DNA from: an uncultured Desulfovibrio sp.
GTDB lineage: Bacteria > Desulfobacterota > Desulfovibrionia > Desulfovibrionales > Desulfovibrionaceae
Assembly (NCBI GenBank): GCA_913063155.1
Contig: CAJXYU010000001.1
Span: 62,001-126,000, forward strand
Direction of reading: 5' to 3'
DNA: 64,000 nucleotides
Shown: positions 15,721 to 25,066 of the stretch, piece by piece
How the letters are laid out: every line of letters begins with the position of its first letter
How positions within the stretch are numbered: position 1 is the first letter of the stretch
The notes under the pieces: model-generated
What the model was told of the DNA's origin: nothing
The model's input: only the letters and a program-made list of their open reading frames with translations
Database searches by the model: none
Program-made: the position numbers and the translations under genes

Positions 15721-16446
15721 ATGACCTGCCTGCGATCACTGATCCTGTTCGCAACCATGCTCCCGACCCTGCTCATGATCACGCCCCTGCCGGTCCAGGC
15801 TTCCGATGCCGCCAAAACGGTCACGATCTCCTACGAGCTCACGGCCAAAGGACGCGAGTTCGGCGCCATGCAGGTGACCCGGACTCCCGGCATGCACGGG
15901 GAAGAGGAAATACTGAGGCAACTCAAGGCCACGGCCATGACCCTGGAAAACGGACAACGGCTGCAGGTTTCCGAATCCGCCCTTTTCTCCCGCGACGGTC
16001 AGCTCTGGGAATACTCCGCCCGGCTGAAAGGAGCGGACACCTATGAAATCAGGCTGCTGCGCGACAAGGAAACTCTCGACATCAAGCTCATGGTCAACGG
16101 CAACGCCACCTCCTGCGAAAACGTGCAGACCGGCGACGTCGACTACACCAGCCAATATCTGCCCATGGACAAACTCGGACCAGAGCAGTCGGCCTCGTAC
16201 CGTCTGCTCAGCCTGGACGAATTGAGCGTTGTCGGCGCGGAAGTACGCAAGGGCGGGCGCGAACGACTCGAAATTTCCGACAGGACGTTCGACTGCACGG
16301 TCGTTTCCCAGAGCACGGGCTCGACCAAAACCAAAAAATGGATGGCAAAAGACGCCAACGGCTACTGGTTCGCCGTCAAGGAGGAAATCCGATCCGACAA
16401 AGGCGGCTATACCGTGACGCTGACCGGCTATCGGATCTCGCAGTAG
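15721..16446 (+). CDS. Secreted protein of unknown function, paralog 2 of 3
   Basis: 241 residues with a signal peptide to about residue 26 (VQA-SD). It is clearly homologous along its length to the product at 13713: GREFGAMQVTR, SESALFSRDGQLWEYS, VDYTSQYLPMDKL, DCTVVS and KWMAKDANGYWFAVKEE are near-identical blocks. AAGGAG precedes the ATG. Two Cys (in the SCENVQ and DCTVV blocks) could pair after export. It is probably a periplasmic beta-rich binding or chaperone-like protein, but no function can be assigned. It shares a promoter dyad with paralog 1, implying the same regulator. Confidence 0.8.
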   Translation: MTCLRSLILFATMLPTLLMITPLPVQASDAAKTVTISYELTAKGREFGAMQVTRTPGMHGEEEILRQLKATAMTLENGQRLQVSESALFSRDGQLWEYSARLKGADTYEIRLLRDKETLDIKLMVNGNATSCENVQTGDVDYTSQYLPMDKLGPEQSASYRLLSLDELSVVGAEVRKGGRERLEISDRTFDCTVVSQSTGSTKTKKWMAKDANGYWFAVKEEIRSDKGGYTVTLTGYRISQ

Positions 16447-16470
16447 ACGAGCGGCGACCTTGTCTTCATA

Positions 16471-16504
16471 TTTTTTTACACTCTTTCGTTGGACACGGTG
16501 AACG
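16471..16504 (+). promoter_or_regulatory. Upstream tract of secreted paralog 3
   Basis: TTTTTTTACACTCTTT (16471-16486) matches the tract upstream of paralog 1. A TTGGACA follows, where paralog 1 has TTGACA, but the second half-site is not conserved. Confidence 0.35.
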
Positions 16505-16525
16505 ACCGAAACTATTGCTGGCCGT

Positions 16526-17275
16526 ATGAAATACTGTACTCTCCTCCAAAAAACGACTCGAAAGCCCCTCCTCGCGAGCCTTGCGTTCCTCTTCTGCCTG
16601 TTGGCGTTCCGCCCCCTTTCCGCCGCTGCCGCCGCGACAACGGCCAGGAAGCTCTCCCTCGACTATGAAATCAGCATGAAAGGGGAGCCTATCGGCCGAA
16701 TGAAAGTGACCAGAACGCCCGTGGTGACGGACAATCGAGACGCGATCAAGGAGCTCAAAAAAACGCTCATGCACACGGGAAGCCGCTCCAGGCTGGAAAG
16801 CATGGAACAGGCAGAGTTCCGCAGGGGCGGGACCCTCCTGTCATACGACGCCGACATCAAGGAAAAGGACACCTACCGCATAAAGGCCCGTCTCAAGGAC
16901 GGCAGCGTTTCCATCAAATTCTTTGAAAACGGGGTGGAAGCCTACGCCACCAGCATCAAGACCGAGGACATTGATTTCACCTCCCTGTACCTGCCTCTGG
17001 ACGCTCTGAAGCCGGGCGCGAAGTCCTACTCCGTGCTCGACCTGGGGAACCTGGAAACGGAGAGCACCTCGGTGCGTAGGCTGGGAAAGGGAAACATCTC
17101 TGTCAAAGGCCGGAAGCTGGCCTGCACCATCGTCCTTCTCAAGGCAGGCGCCATGGAAACGCGACGTTGGCTGATCAGGGACGAAAACGGCTATTGGCTG
17201 CCGGTACGGGAAATCGTTCATACCGAAAGCGGCGACTTCACCACCGAACTGAAGGAGTATCGCATCCTGGACTAG
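16526..17275 (+). CDS. Secreted protein of unknown function, paralog 3 of 3
   Basis: 249 residues, the most divergent copy. The signal peptide runs to about residue 33 (AAAA-ATT). Shared blocks are LDYEISMKGEPIGRMKVTRTP, EKDTYRIK, EDIDFTSLYLPLD, KLACTIVLL and RRWLIRDENGYWLPVRE. In paralogs 1 and 2 the corresponding block reads DANGYWFAVKEE. The stop codon shares the palindromic CTAG with the convergent gene's stop (17272-17275). No strong Shine-Dalgarno is seen. Function unknown. Confidence 0.78.
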   Translation: MKYCTLLQKTTRKPLLASLAFLFCLLAFRPLSAAAAATTARKLSLDYEISMKGEPIGRMKVTRTPVVTDNRDAIKELKKTLMHTGSRSRLESMEQAEFRRGGTLLSYDADIKEKDTYRIKARLKDGSVSIKFFENGVEAYATSIKTEDIDFTSLYLPLDALKPGAKSYSVLDLGNLETESTSVRRLGKGNISVKGRKLACTIVLLKAGAMETRRWLIRDENGYWLPVREIVHTESGDFTTELKEYRILD

Positions 17276-18123
17276 AAGCCGACGCCCTTCCAGCCGGACA
17301 CATGCCGGAGCACGGCCTCCTGCGAGGATTCGTCCAGCCATTCCAGGTAATACTTCAGGTAGACTCCCCGGTAGCCGTTTTCCAGCAGTTCGTTGATCTG
17401 TGCGATGGCCTTGCGCCCGGTGGGACTGTCCGAACATCCCACATAGATATCGACCATCTTTTCCCCCTGGATGGGAACGCTGGTGAACCCCACGCCGACG
17501 TCTTCCAGCCGGCCGAAGTAGACGACCTCGTTCGGGTAGGCCACAAGCAGATCCAGACGCCCGGCAAGAAAAGAGCGTACGCCGGCCGTCAACGTGGTCA
17601 GCCAACGGATGTTTCCGGATCGTCCCGCGTCCGCCAGGGGCTTGTCCACATAGTCTCCATAGGCGCGCCCCCGGACAAAACCGATGGTGAGCTTGCGCGC
17701 CATGAGGAGCTTCCGCAGGTCCACGCTGCCGTCGACCATATAAGGCGCAAGCCGCTTCTTGTTCTTTTTCAGGACAAGAAGCCGGTTGGGAACGTAGGCG
17801 ACGGCCCGTTTGCTGTAATGCACGAACCGGTCACGCTCCGGACTGTAGACGAGAGACCCGTTGCAGACGTCGGGCGTTTCCGCGATCAGTTTCAGGGTCC
17901 GGGCCACCGTGCAAACCACTTCCCTGTGTTCGAACCCCTCCATGACGCCGAAAAGATCGTGGACGAACTGATCCGAGTATCCTTCGTCCTTCAGGGGGCC
18001 GGACGGGATGTTCATGGGCGGCCCGTCAAAGCGGCACCAAACCAGTTCCCCGCAGAAAGCGGTTCCTGCGGAGAACAGCCACACCCCGGCCAGCAGAGCG
18101 GAAACCAATGCGCGATGCAGCAT
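17272..18123 (-). CDS. Periplasmic solute-binding-like protein (SBP family 3-like, TIGR02285 type)
   Basis: 283 residues with a signal peptide of about 24 (ending GTAFC-GE). The rest looks like a type-2 periplasmic binding protein: an early segment with YSDQFVHDLF, a central RKLTIGFVRGRAYG hinge-like strand and the LLVAYPNEVVYFG lobe, then ELLENGYRGVYLKYY at the end, as in family-3 binding proteins and the uncharacterised TIGR02285 group. No transporter is adjacent, so it may be a sensor or orphan receptor. The start is ATG at 18123, just after GGGAGG; a GTG four codons upstream is open but overlaps that ribosome site. Confidence 0.7.
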   Translation of the reverse strand: MLHRALVSALLAGVWLFSAGTAFCGELVWCRFDGPPMNIPSGPLKDEGYSDQFVHDLFGVMEGFEHREVVCTVARTLKLIAETPDVCNGSLVYSPERDRFVHYSKRAVAYVPNRLLVLKKNKKRLAPYMVDGSVDLRKLLMARKLTIGFVRGRAYGDYVDKPLADAGRSGNIRWLTTLTAGVRSFLAGRLDLLVAYPNEVVYFGRLEDVGVGFTSVPIQGEKMVDIYVGCSDSPTGRKAIAQINELLENGYRGVYLKYYLEWLDESSQEAVLRHVSGWKGVGF

Positions 18124-18276
18124 ACATCCTCCCACCAGTTTCCCATCATCTTATCCAAAGCCCCCGGCGGCGCAATCACTGAAGGACAATTATCACATCG
18201 CGTGGGCACATCCGTACGCACGTCCTTCGCCATGAGCTCCGTTTTCTGTTAGAGAGAAAAAAACAAGGGAGCGTTT

Positions 18277-19128
18277 ATGCACATCGGATTCATCGGGCTG
18301 GGCATCATGGGGCACCCCATGTGCGCCAATCTCATCGACGCCGGACACACACTCACGGTCTACAACCGCACTCCGGGCAAGGACAAGAAGCTGGTCAAAG
18401 CAGGGGCCGAAACCACCCGGGATCCGCGCGCCCTGGCCAAGGCCTGCGACGTGGTCATCACCATGGTTCCGGGCCACGAGGCCGTGGACGCAATCCTTTT
18501 CGGAGTCAAGGGCATCGTCCGGGAGCTGAAAGGTAAGGTGTTCGTGAACATGAGCACGGTGCTGCCCGAATACTCCAAGGCCCTGGCGAAGAAGCTGAAG
18601 GCCGGGGAGGTCGACTTCGTGGACGCGCCCGTGTCCGGTTCCAGGCAGCCCGCCGAACAGGGGGAGCTGGTGATCCTGGCCGGCGGCGGGGAAAAGACCC
18701 TGAAACGCATCGACCCGCTGTTCACGGCTATGGGCAGGAAGACCATCCATTGCGGCGAAGCGGGCCAGGGATCCATGATGAAGGTGGCCGTGAACCTGCT
18801 TCTGGCCGTCATGGTCGAAGGATTGTCCGAAGCCGTGCGGTTCGGCATCGAGGGCAACCTGCGGCGCGACCTGATTTTCGAAACGATTCTTTCCGGGCCG
18901 CTTTCCTGCGCACTGTTCGAAGCGAAGAAGGACATGTTCCTGCGCGGCAAATTTCCGGCCCAGTTCCCGCTCCGACATATGGCCAAGGATCTGAACCTGG
19001 CCTCCGAAACCGCGGACAAACTGGCCACGGATTTCCCCTGCGCCACGGCGGCGGGCATCCAGTACAACCACGGCACGGCCGAAGGGCTGGGCGACGAGGA
19101 CTTCGCCGCCGTGTTCAAGCTGCTTTGA
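18277..19128 (+). CDS. NAD(P)-dependent beta-hydroxyacid dehydrogenase (HIBADH/GarR family)
   Basis: 283 residues. The N-terminal Rossmann motif is IGFIGLGIMGHPM, followed by the substrate-binding DAPVSGSRQPAEQGELVIL and the catalytic Lys in GQGSMMKVAVNLLL, with an all-helical C-terminal half. This family reduces or oxidises short beta-hydroxyacids such as tartronate semialdehyde, succinate semialdehyde or 3-hydroxyisobutyrate. The Arg that would mark true 6-phosphogluconate activity is not evident. Substrate uncertain. GGGAG precedes the ATG. A hairpin follows at 19153-19184. Confidence 0.88.
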   Translation: MHIGFIGLGIMGHPMCANLIDAGHTLTVYNRTPGKDKKLVKAGAETTRDPRALAKACDVVITMVPGHEAVDAILFGVKGIVRELKGKVFVNMSTVLPEYSKALAKKLKAGEVDFVDAPVSGSRQPAEQGELVILAGGGEKTLKRIDPLFTAMGRKTIHCGEAGQGSMMKVAVNLLLAVMVEGLSEAVRFGIEGNLRRDLIFETILSGPLSCALFEAKKDMFLRGKFPAQFPLRHMAKDLNLASETADKLATDFPCATAAGIQYNHGTAEGLGDEDFAAVFKLL

Positions 19129-19152
19129 GGCCCTATTCCCGAATTTCTTCCG

Positions 19153-19184
19153 GCCCCCTGCCGCACACAAACAACGCAGGGGGC
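19153..19184 (+). terminator. Hairpin after the dehydrogenase gene
   Basis: A 9-bp stem GCCCCCTGC/GCAGGGGGC with a 14-base loop, then CCTTTTG after three more bases. Probable terminator. Confidence 0.55.
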
Positions 19185-19275
19185 GATCCTTTTGCATTCC
19201 GCACCATTGACTCCCGGCTCCGCACGCCTTAACACTTTCTGGACACGGTTTACGCATCCACAAGGAGTTACCTGC

Positions 19276-19563
19276 ATGGCCGAATGCAAAGAAAACCCCA
19301 TGAAGGGCATGCCCCTTCCGGAAATGAATTTCACCACCTTCATCTATTCCCTGAGTTCTTCCGCCATGGTGGCGCTGGGCGAGGCCCCGGACCCGTCCAC
19401 CGGAAAAACCGACTACCAGCCGCACCTGGCCAAGCACACTATCGACGTGCTCGGCATGCTGCAGGAAAAGTTCGACAAGGGACTGGAGGAAGGCGAAAAA
19501 AAACTGCTCTGCGACCTGCTCTACAACCTGCGCATGTCGTACGTGAACAAAACCGGAAAATAG
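19276..19563 (+). CDS. DUF1844 domain protein
   Basis: 95 residues. The DUF1844 core is visible: MNFTTFIYSLSSSAMVALGEAP, then HLAKHTIDVLGMLQEKFDKGL and LLCDLLYNLRMSYV. These are small, mainly helical cytosolic proteins of unknown function. AAGGAGTTACCTGC before the ATG gives a clear ribosome site. The stop is two bases from the argC start, so translational coupling with argC is likely. Confidence 0.85.
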   Translation: MAECKENPMKGMPLPEMNFTTFIYSLSSSAMVALGEAPDPSTGKTDYQPHLAKHTIDVLGMLQEKFDKGLEEGEKKLLCDLLYNLRMSYVNKTGK

Positions 19564-19564
19564 A

Positions 19565-20620
19565 ATGAGCAGGAAAATAACCGCCGGGCTGGTGGGCGTC
19601 ACGGGATACACGGGCATGGAACTGGCCCGGCTCATGGCCCAGCACCCCGTCATGGAACTGGTTCGGGCCACCTCGCGCTCCGAGGCGGGCAAAAAACTCG
19701 CGGAAATCTATCCCTTCCTCAACGGAATCACGGTGGGCGAGCTGGAAATCACCCTGCCCGATCCCGCCGACCTGGCCACGTGCTGCGACGTGGTCTTCCT
19801 GGCCGTGCCGCACAAGACGGCCATGGAGATCGCCGACGCCCTGCTCAAGGAAGGCGTCAAGGTGGTGGACCTGTCCGCGGACTTCCGTCTCAACGACAAG
19901 GACACCTACGAACAGTGGTACGCCACCGGGCACACCCGTCCCGAACTCCTTGCCGAGGCCGTCTACGGCCTGCCGGAACTCTATGAAGAGCAAATCAGAG
20001 ACGCCCGGCTCATCGCCAACCCGGGCTGCTACCCCACCTCCTGCATCCTGGGCCTGGCCCCGGCCCTGAAAAACGGTTTCGTCGCCGCCGAAGACATTGT
20101 CATCGACTCCAAGTCCGGCACTTCCGGTGCGGGACGCGGGGCCAAGGTGGGCACCCTGTTCTGCGAGGTGCACGATTCGTTCAAGGCCTACGGCCTGCCC
20201 ACGCACCGCCACACCCCGGAAATAGAACAGGAAGTTTCCAAGCTGGCGGGCACGGACATCACCCTGTCCTTCAGCCCGCACCTGCTGCCCATCGACCGGG
20301 GAATCCTGTCCACCATCTACACCAAGCTGACCGTGGACAAGGACCTGGACGCCATCCATGCGGCCTACACCGAATTCTATGCGGACAAGCCCCACGTGCG
20401 GGTGCTGCCCAAGGGCCGGCTGCCTGAAACCCGCTTCGTGCGCGGCACCATTTTCTGCGACATCGGCCTGGTGGCGGACCCGCGCACCAACCGGCTGGTC
20501 ATCATCTCGGCCATAGACAACCTGTGCCGGGGCGCTTCCGGCCAGGCTCTGGCCAACGCCAACCTCATGTGCGGCCTGCCCTTGGCGGCCGGTTTGCCCG
20601 CCGCTCCCATGATGCCCTGA
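19565..20620 (+). CDS. argC: N-acetyl-gamma-glutamyl-phosphate reductase
   Basis: 351 residues. GVTGYTGMELARLMAQHP is the NADP-binding loop, catalytic Cys sits in ANPGCYPTS, and PTHRHTPEIEQE with GQALANANLM ends the family pattern. ArgC reduces N-acetylglutamyl phosphate to the semialdehyde in arginine synthesis. A divergent Rossmann-first layout is standard. No other arg gene is here; it is cotranscribed with the DUF1844 gene. A terminator with a long T run follows. Confidence 0.95.
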   Translation: MSRKITAGLVGVTGYTGMELARLMAQHPVMELVRATSRSEAGKKLAEIYPFLNGITVGELEITLPDPADLATCCDVVFLAVPHKTAMEIADALLKEGVKVVDLSADFRLNDKDTYEQWYATGHTRPELLAEAVYGLPELYEEQIRDARLIANPGCYPTSCILGLAPALKNGFVAAEDIVIDSKSGTSGAGRGAKVGTLFCEVHDSFKAYGLPTHRHTPEIEQEVSKLAGTDITLSFSPHLLPIDRGILSTIYTKLTVDKDLDAIHAAYTEFYADKPHVRVLPKGRLPETRFVRGTIFCDIGLVADPRTNRLVIISAIDNLCRGASGQALANANLMCGLPLAAGLPAAPMMP

Positions 20621-20650
20621 GCGCGACGCCGCTGAACGACACGAGACAAG

Positions 20651-20698
20651 AATCCCCTCACGCATGCACAGAAGTATGCGCGGGGGGATTTTTTTTAC
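20651..20698 (+). terminator. Terminator of argC
   Basis: A 15-base arm at 20651-20665 pairs with 20676-20690 (one mismatch, one G-U), followed by eight T. Confidence 0.85.
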
Positions 20699-20723
20699 GT
20701 CCTGATGCCTGTACTTCGAACGA

Positions 20724-23700
20724 TCAGCCCTCCTGCACCGCTTCGGCCCCGGCCTTGCCGAACCTGCGGCCCAGCCAGGATTGCAGTTCATCCATATAGG
20801 TGTAGAAAACCGGGGTCAGATACAGCGTGACCACCTGCGACAGGGCCAGGCCACCCACCACGGCCAGGCCGAGCGGCCGCCGGGCCTCGGCTCCCGCCCC
20901 CATACCCAACGCGATGGGCAGCGCTCCCATGATGGCCGCCAGCGAGGTCATCATGATGGGCCGGAAACGGATCAGCGCTCCGTTGAAGGCGGCCTCTTCC
21001 GGAAAAACGCCCTTCTTTTCCTCGGCAATGGCGAAGTCCACCACCATGATGGAGTTCTTTTTGACGATGCCGATGAGCATGATCAGCCCCACCATGCCGT
21101 AAAGATCCAGATCATACCCGAAGACGAACAGCGTGAGCAGCCCGCCCAGGGCCGCGGACGGCAGGCCGGACATGATGGTGAGCGGATGAATGAACGACTC
21201 GTAGAGCGAGCCGAGCAGAATGTAGATGGCCACGAGCGCGATGAGCAGCAGAAAGTAAAAGCTGTTCATGGATTCAGCGAACGCCCCCGCCGTTCCTTCG
21301 AACATGGAGTTGACCGTTTCGGGCAATGTCGTCTTGGCCATGCCCTCCACTTCCCGGGTGATTCCGCTCATGGAGGTGCCGGGCCTCCCGTTGAAGGAGA
21401 AGGTCACGGAATCGAGCTGACCGGTATGGTTGATGGTCTGGGGGCCCACGCCCTCCTCGATGGAGCACATGGCGTCCAGGCGCACGAGATCCCCGGATTC
21501 CGTGCGTACGTAAAGCATGTGCAGGGCGTCCATGTTGATCTGGAACTCGGGTTTGAGTTCCATGATGACCTTGTACTCGTCCGTGGAAGCGTAGATGGTG
21601 GATATCTTCCGCTCCCCGAACGCCGTAAACAGGGTGCTCTCGATCTCGTTGACGCTCACCCCGAGACTGGAGGCCATATCCCGATCGATGCGTATCTCCA
21701 CCTGAGGGCTGCTGATCTGCATGTCGCTGGTAACGTCCGTGAGCATGCCGTTTTCGCGCAGAGCCTTCTCGAACTCTCCGGCGCTTTTGTAGAGTTGTTC
21801 GGAACTGGCGGACAGCAGGGTGAACATATAGTCGCCCTGGGCCTGCTTGCCGCCTATGGGAATCATGGGAGGATTGACCAGGAAGCAGGACATGCCCGGC
21901 ACCGAGTTGGCCGGGCCGCGCAGGGCGTCAATGGTTTCGTCCACGGACATTTTACGCTCGCCAAGGGGCTTGAGAATGCCGATGGACATGCCCTGGTTGC
22001 TCAGGGGCACGCCTATGATCTGGATCTGCTGATCCATGGACGGCTGGGACGCGAACATGGGTGTGAGCTGCTCCTGCTTCTTCTTCAGGGCTTTATAGGA
22101 AATGCCTTGCCGCGCCTTCACAAAGCCCATGAAAAAGCCCTGGTCGTCACTGGGCAGAAATCCCTTTGGCACCACCACGAACAGGAAAACGGTGATCCCG
22201 AGCAAAGCCACGGAGCCCATCATGGTGACGAAGCGGTGCTTGATGCAGAACCTGAGCGATGTACGGTATTTGCCGAACAGCCAGTCAAACACGGCATCAG
22301 ACTCGGCCAGCCTGCTCCTGGAACGCAGCAACCGGCTGGCGAGCATGGGCGTCAGGGACAGGGACACCGCCCCGGACACGAGTATGGCCGAAGTGATGGT
22401 GACGGCGAACTCGTGCAGTATGCGGCCCATTATCCCGGCCATGAACATAATGGGCACGAAGACGATGACCAGGGACAGGGTCATGGACACGATGGTGAAG
22501 CCGATCTCCCGGGCTCCTTCGCGGGCGGCCTGCATGGGAGACTTGCCCATTTCCATGTGGCGCACGATGTTCTCGATCATGACGATGGCGTCGTCCACCA
22601 CGAACCCCACGGCCAGGGTCAGGGCCATGAGCGAAAAGGTGTCCAGGGTAAAACCCAGTTCATAGATGGCCGCAAAGGTGGCCACAATGGAAAACGGAAT
22701 GGCCACGGAAGCGATGAAAGTGCTGGGGATGTTGCGCAGGAACAGGAAGACCACCATGATGACCAGGGCGACGGCCAGGCTCAAAGTGAACTTCACGTCC
22801 TGCACGGACTCCTCGATGAACTCGCTGGCGTCGTGCACAATGTCCATCTTGATGGAGGCTGGAAGCTGGGACTGTATCCAAGGCAGCTTGGCGCGGATGT
22901 CCCGCACGATGTTCAGGGTATTGGAACCGGGCTGGCGCTTGACCGCGATGGTCAGGTTGGCCTTATCGTTGTGCCAGGAACTGAACCGCTCGTCCTCCAC
23001 CCCGTCCTCGACGACACCGAGGTCCGAGAGCCGCACGGGCTGGCCGCTCCCATAGGAAACAATGAGGCCCTTGTACTCCTCGGCATGAAAAAGCTGGCCG
23101 TCCGCATCCACGGTGAGATTCTGCCGGGCGCCTTCCAGGGAACCGAGCGGAAGGTTCTGGTTGGCGGCGGCCACGGACTGACGCACCTCGTCGATGCCCA
23201 ACCCGCGCGAGGCCAGTTCCATGGGATTGAGCCGGATGCGCACCGCGTATTTCTTTTCACCGTAGATGATCACCTGGGCCACACCGGAAATCATGGAAAT
23301 GGTCTCGGTCAGGAAGGTCTTGGCGTAATCGTTCACCGTGGACAGCGGCAGCGCGTCCGAGCGCAGGGAAATGTACAGGATGGGGCTGTCCGCCGGATTG
23401 ACCTTCTGAAAACTGGGATTCTCGTCCATCTCGGAAGGCAGGTCGCTCTCTGCCCGCGAGATGGCGGCCTGAACGTCCATGGCCGCATCGTCGATGTTGC
23501 GGTCCAGGTCGAAGATCAGGGTGATGGTGCTGCTGCCCAGCGAATTCACCGAACTCATGGACTGGAGGCCGGAAATGGACGAAAACTCGCGCTCCATGGG
23601 CGAGGCCACGCTGGAGGCCATGACCTTGGGGCTGGCACCTGAAAAGGAGGCCGTCACCTGTATGGCCGGGAATTCCACGGCGGGCAGGTAGCTCACGGGC

Positions 23701-23795
23701 ATGCGCAGGTAGGCCATGATGCCGAAAAACAGGAGTCCGAGCATAACCAGCGTGGTCATGACCGGCCGCTGGATGAAGAGTTCTGTGGCTTGCAT
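20724..23795 (-). CDS. RND efflux pump inner-membrane permease (HAE1/AcrB family)
   Basis: 1023 residues with the AcrB plan: a first TM, a large periplasmic porter domain (about 35-330), TM2-6, then a repeat with a second porter domain (about 550-840) and TM8-12. The proton-relay acidic pair is seen in VGFVVDDAIVMIENI (TM4). The start RPVMTTLVMLGLLFFGIMAY is typical of HAE1 permeases. It should export hydrophobic drugs or other amphipathic compounds with its adaptor. The adaptor gene is directly upstream and its stop overlaps this start by one base. No TolC-type channel is in the window. Confidence 0.95.
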   Translation of the reverse strand: MQATELFIQRPVMTTLVMLGLLFFGIMAYLRMPVSYLPAVEFPAIQVTASFSGASPKVMASSVASPMEREFSSISGLQSMSSVNSLGSSTITLIFDLDRNIDDAAMDVQAAISRAESDLPSEMDENPSFQKVNPADSPILYISLRSDALPLSTVNDYAKTFLTETISMISGVAQVIIYGEKKYAVRIRLNPMELASRGLGIDEVRQSVAAANQNLPLGSLEGARQNLTVDADGQLFHAEEYKGLIVSYGSGQPVRLSDLGVVEDGVEDERFSSWHNDKANLTIAVKRQPGSNTLNIVRDIRAKLPWIQSQLPASIKMDIVHDASEFIEESVQDVKFTLSLAVALVIMVVFLFLRNIPSTFIASVAIPFSIVATFAAIYELGFTLDTFSLMALTLAVGFVVDDAIVMIENIVRHMEMGKSPMQAAREGAREIGFTIVSMTLSLVIVFVPIMFMAGIMGRILHEFAVTITSAILVSGAVSLSLTPMLASRLLRSRSRLAESDAVFDWLFGKYRTSLRFCIKHRFVTMMGSVALLGITVFLFVVVPKGFLPSDDQGFFMGFVKARQGISYKALKKKQEQLTPMFASQPSMDQQIQIIGVPLSNQGMSIGILKPLGERKMSVDETIDALRGPANSVPGMSCFLVNPPMIPIGGKQAQGDYMFTLLSASSEQLYKSAGEFEKALRENGMLTDVTSDMQISSPQVEIRIDRDMASSLGVSVNEIESTLFTAFGERKISTIYASTDEYKVIMELKPEFQINMDALHMLYVRTESGDLVRLDAMCSIEEGVGPQTINHTGQLDSVTFSFNGRPGTSMSGITREVEGMAKTTLPETVNSMFEGTAGAFAESMNSFYFLLLIALVAIYILLGSLYESFIHPLTIMSGLPSAALGGLLTLFVFGYDLDLYGMVGLIMLIGIVKKNSIMVVDFAIAEEKKGVFPEEAAFNGALIRFRPIMMTSLAAIMGALPIALGMGAGAEARRPLGLAVVGGLALSQVVTLYLTPVFYTYMDELQSWLGRRFGKAGAEAVQEG

Positions 23796-24928
23796 CAGGA
23801 AGCACCTCCCGCAGAGGCGTCGGCTTTCTTCGCCTCCTGCACGCGGGTTCCCGGCGCAAGCAGGAACATGCCCTCGACGACCACCCTGTCGCCGTCGACA
23901 AGCCCTTTGGTGATGATCACATTATCGTCCTTGCGCATGTCCACTTTCACCGTCTTCATGACGGCCTTGGACTTCTCGGCCACGAATACATACGTGCCGT
24001 CCGGACCTTTCTGCACGGCCTGGGCCGGAATGCTGAAGGTTCCCGTCAGGGTGCCCAGCACCAGCGTCACCTGCACGAACTGGCCGGGCCAAAGCTGTTC
24101 GGCCGTGTTGCCGAACCGGGCCTTGAGGTCGATCATGCCCGTGGCCGTGTTGATCCAGTTGTCCACAAAGGTGAGTTCGCCGCGGGACGGCTCGCGTTCC
24201 CACTCGTTGGGCGCGGCATACACGGTCAGGCTTTCCTCCACCGCATGGCTGCGCACCAGCGGCAGATAGCGGCCCGGTATGGAGAAAAGCACATCAACCG
24301 GCTCCACGGTCTTGATGACCAGCAGATCGCTTTGCTCGGCCGTGACCAGATTGCCTTCATCCAGCTTGGTGCTTCCGGCAATGCCGTCAATGGGCGACGT
24401 GATCTTGGTCAGCTTGAGGTTGCGCCCGGCAATGCCCGCCTGGGCAAGGTCCGCCTCCATGGCCTGTTGCGCGGATTCATAGGCGGTCTTCTTCTGTTCG
24501 TACTCATCCTTGGAAACCGCGTCCTGCGCATAGAGTGCCTTGAAGCGGAGGTAGTCTTTGCGGGCCTGCTCGGCCTCGGCCCTATCACGGCCCACGTCGG
24601 CCCTGGCCCCCTGTGCGCTGAAGGCATAGCTTTCCGGGTCTATGGTGTAGAGCACCTGCCCGGCTTCCACCCGGTCGCCGTCAAGAAAGTGGATGCGCAG
24701 GATCTGTCCGGTCACCTGCGACTGGAGAGTCACGGAGTTGGACGCCTTGACCGTACCCACGGCCTTGAGCACATGCTCCGCATCCGCGGCCTTGGCCATG
24801 ACCAGCTTCACGGGGACCGGCGGAGGCTCCTGCTTCGGTTGTTCGCTGGAGCACCCCCAGAGCAGAAGAAAGAGGGCAAGCAGAATCGGACAAAAGGCAA
24901 AGAAACGGATACGGCGAGATGCGGACAT
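23795..24928 (-). CDS. RND efflux periplasmic adaptor (AcrA/MFP family) lipoprotein
   Basis: 377 residues. The N-terminal lipobox is LLLWGCSS, so it should be an inner-membrane lipoprotein. The order is: lipoyl half-motif (SVTLQSQVTGQILRIHFLDGDRVEAGQ), coiled-coil hairpin (about 90-150), second lipoyl half (IDGIAGSTKLDEGNLV), beta-barrel and membrane-proximal domain. It bridges the permease and an outer-membrane channel. The chosen ATG has GGGAGGGG upstream; an ORF extension of 23 residues lacks the signal peptide and is rejected. The overlapping TGATG with the permease start indicates coupling. Confidence 0.93.
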   Translation of the reverse strand: MSASRRIRFFAFCPILLALFLLLWGCSSEQPKQEPPPVPVKLVMAKAADAEHVLKAVGTVKASNSVTLQSQVTGQILRIHFLDGDRVEAGQVLYTIDPESYAFSAQGARADVGRDRAEAEQARKDYLRFKALYAQDAVSKDEYEQKKTAYESAQQAMEADLAQAGIAGRNLKLTKITSPIDGIAGSTKLDEGNLVTAEQSDLLVIKTVEPVDVLFSIPGRYLPLVRSHAVEESLTVYAAPNEWEREPSRGELTFVDNWINTATGMIDLKARFGNTAEQLWPGQFVQVTLVLGTLTGTFSIPAQAVQKGPDGTYVFVAEKSKAVMKTVKVDMRKDDNVIITKGLVDGDRVVVEGMFLLAPGTRVQEAKKADASAGGAS

Positions 24929-25010
24929 GGAACCCCTCCCGAACGGATCAAAGGTGACAGTTCCTTCCTTGGTATACGGCTGCCCGCCTCCGAACAATGA
25001 TTTGCTGCAA

Positions 25011-25042
25011 AAAATACGGCCCGTCCTGTATGGAACGGGCCG
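25011..25042 (-). terminator. Terminator downstream of the OlsF-like gene
   Basis: An 8-bp stem CGGCCCGT/ACGGGCCG (25017-25042) with a 10-base loop. On the minus strand it is followed by TATTTTTT. It lies 25 bases past the stop codon of the minus-strand acyltransferase gene. Confidence 0.75.
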
Positions 25043-25066
25043 CCGAGGGTATTTCGGGAGAGGGCT

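Noticed and set aside
20781-23642. A 953-codon open frame on the plus strand
   Set aside because: It is antisense to the RND permease gene, which has clear family motifs; the frame is open because of high GC content and has no ribosome site or recognisable domain.
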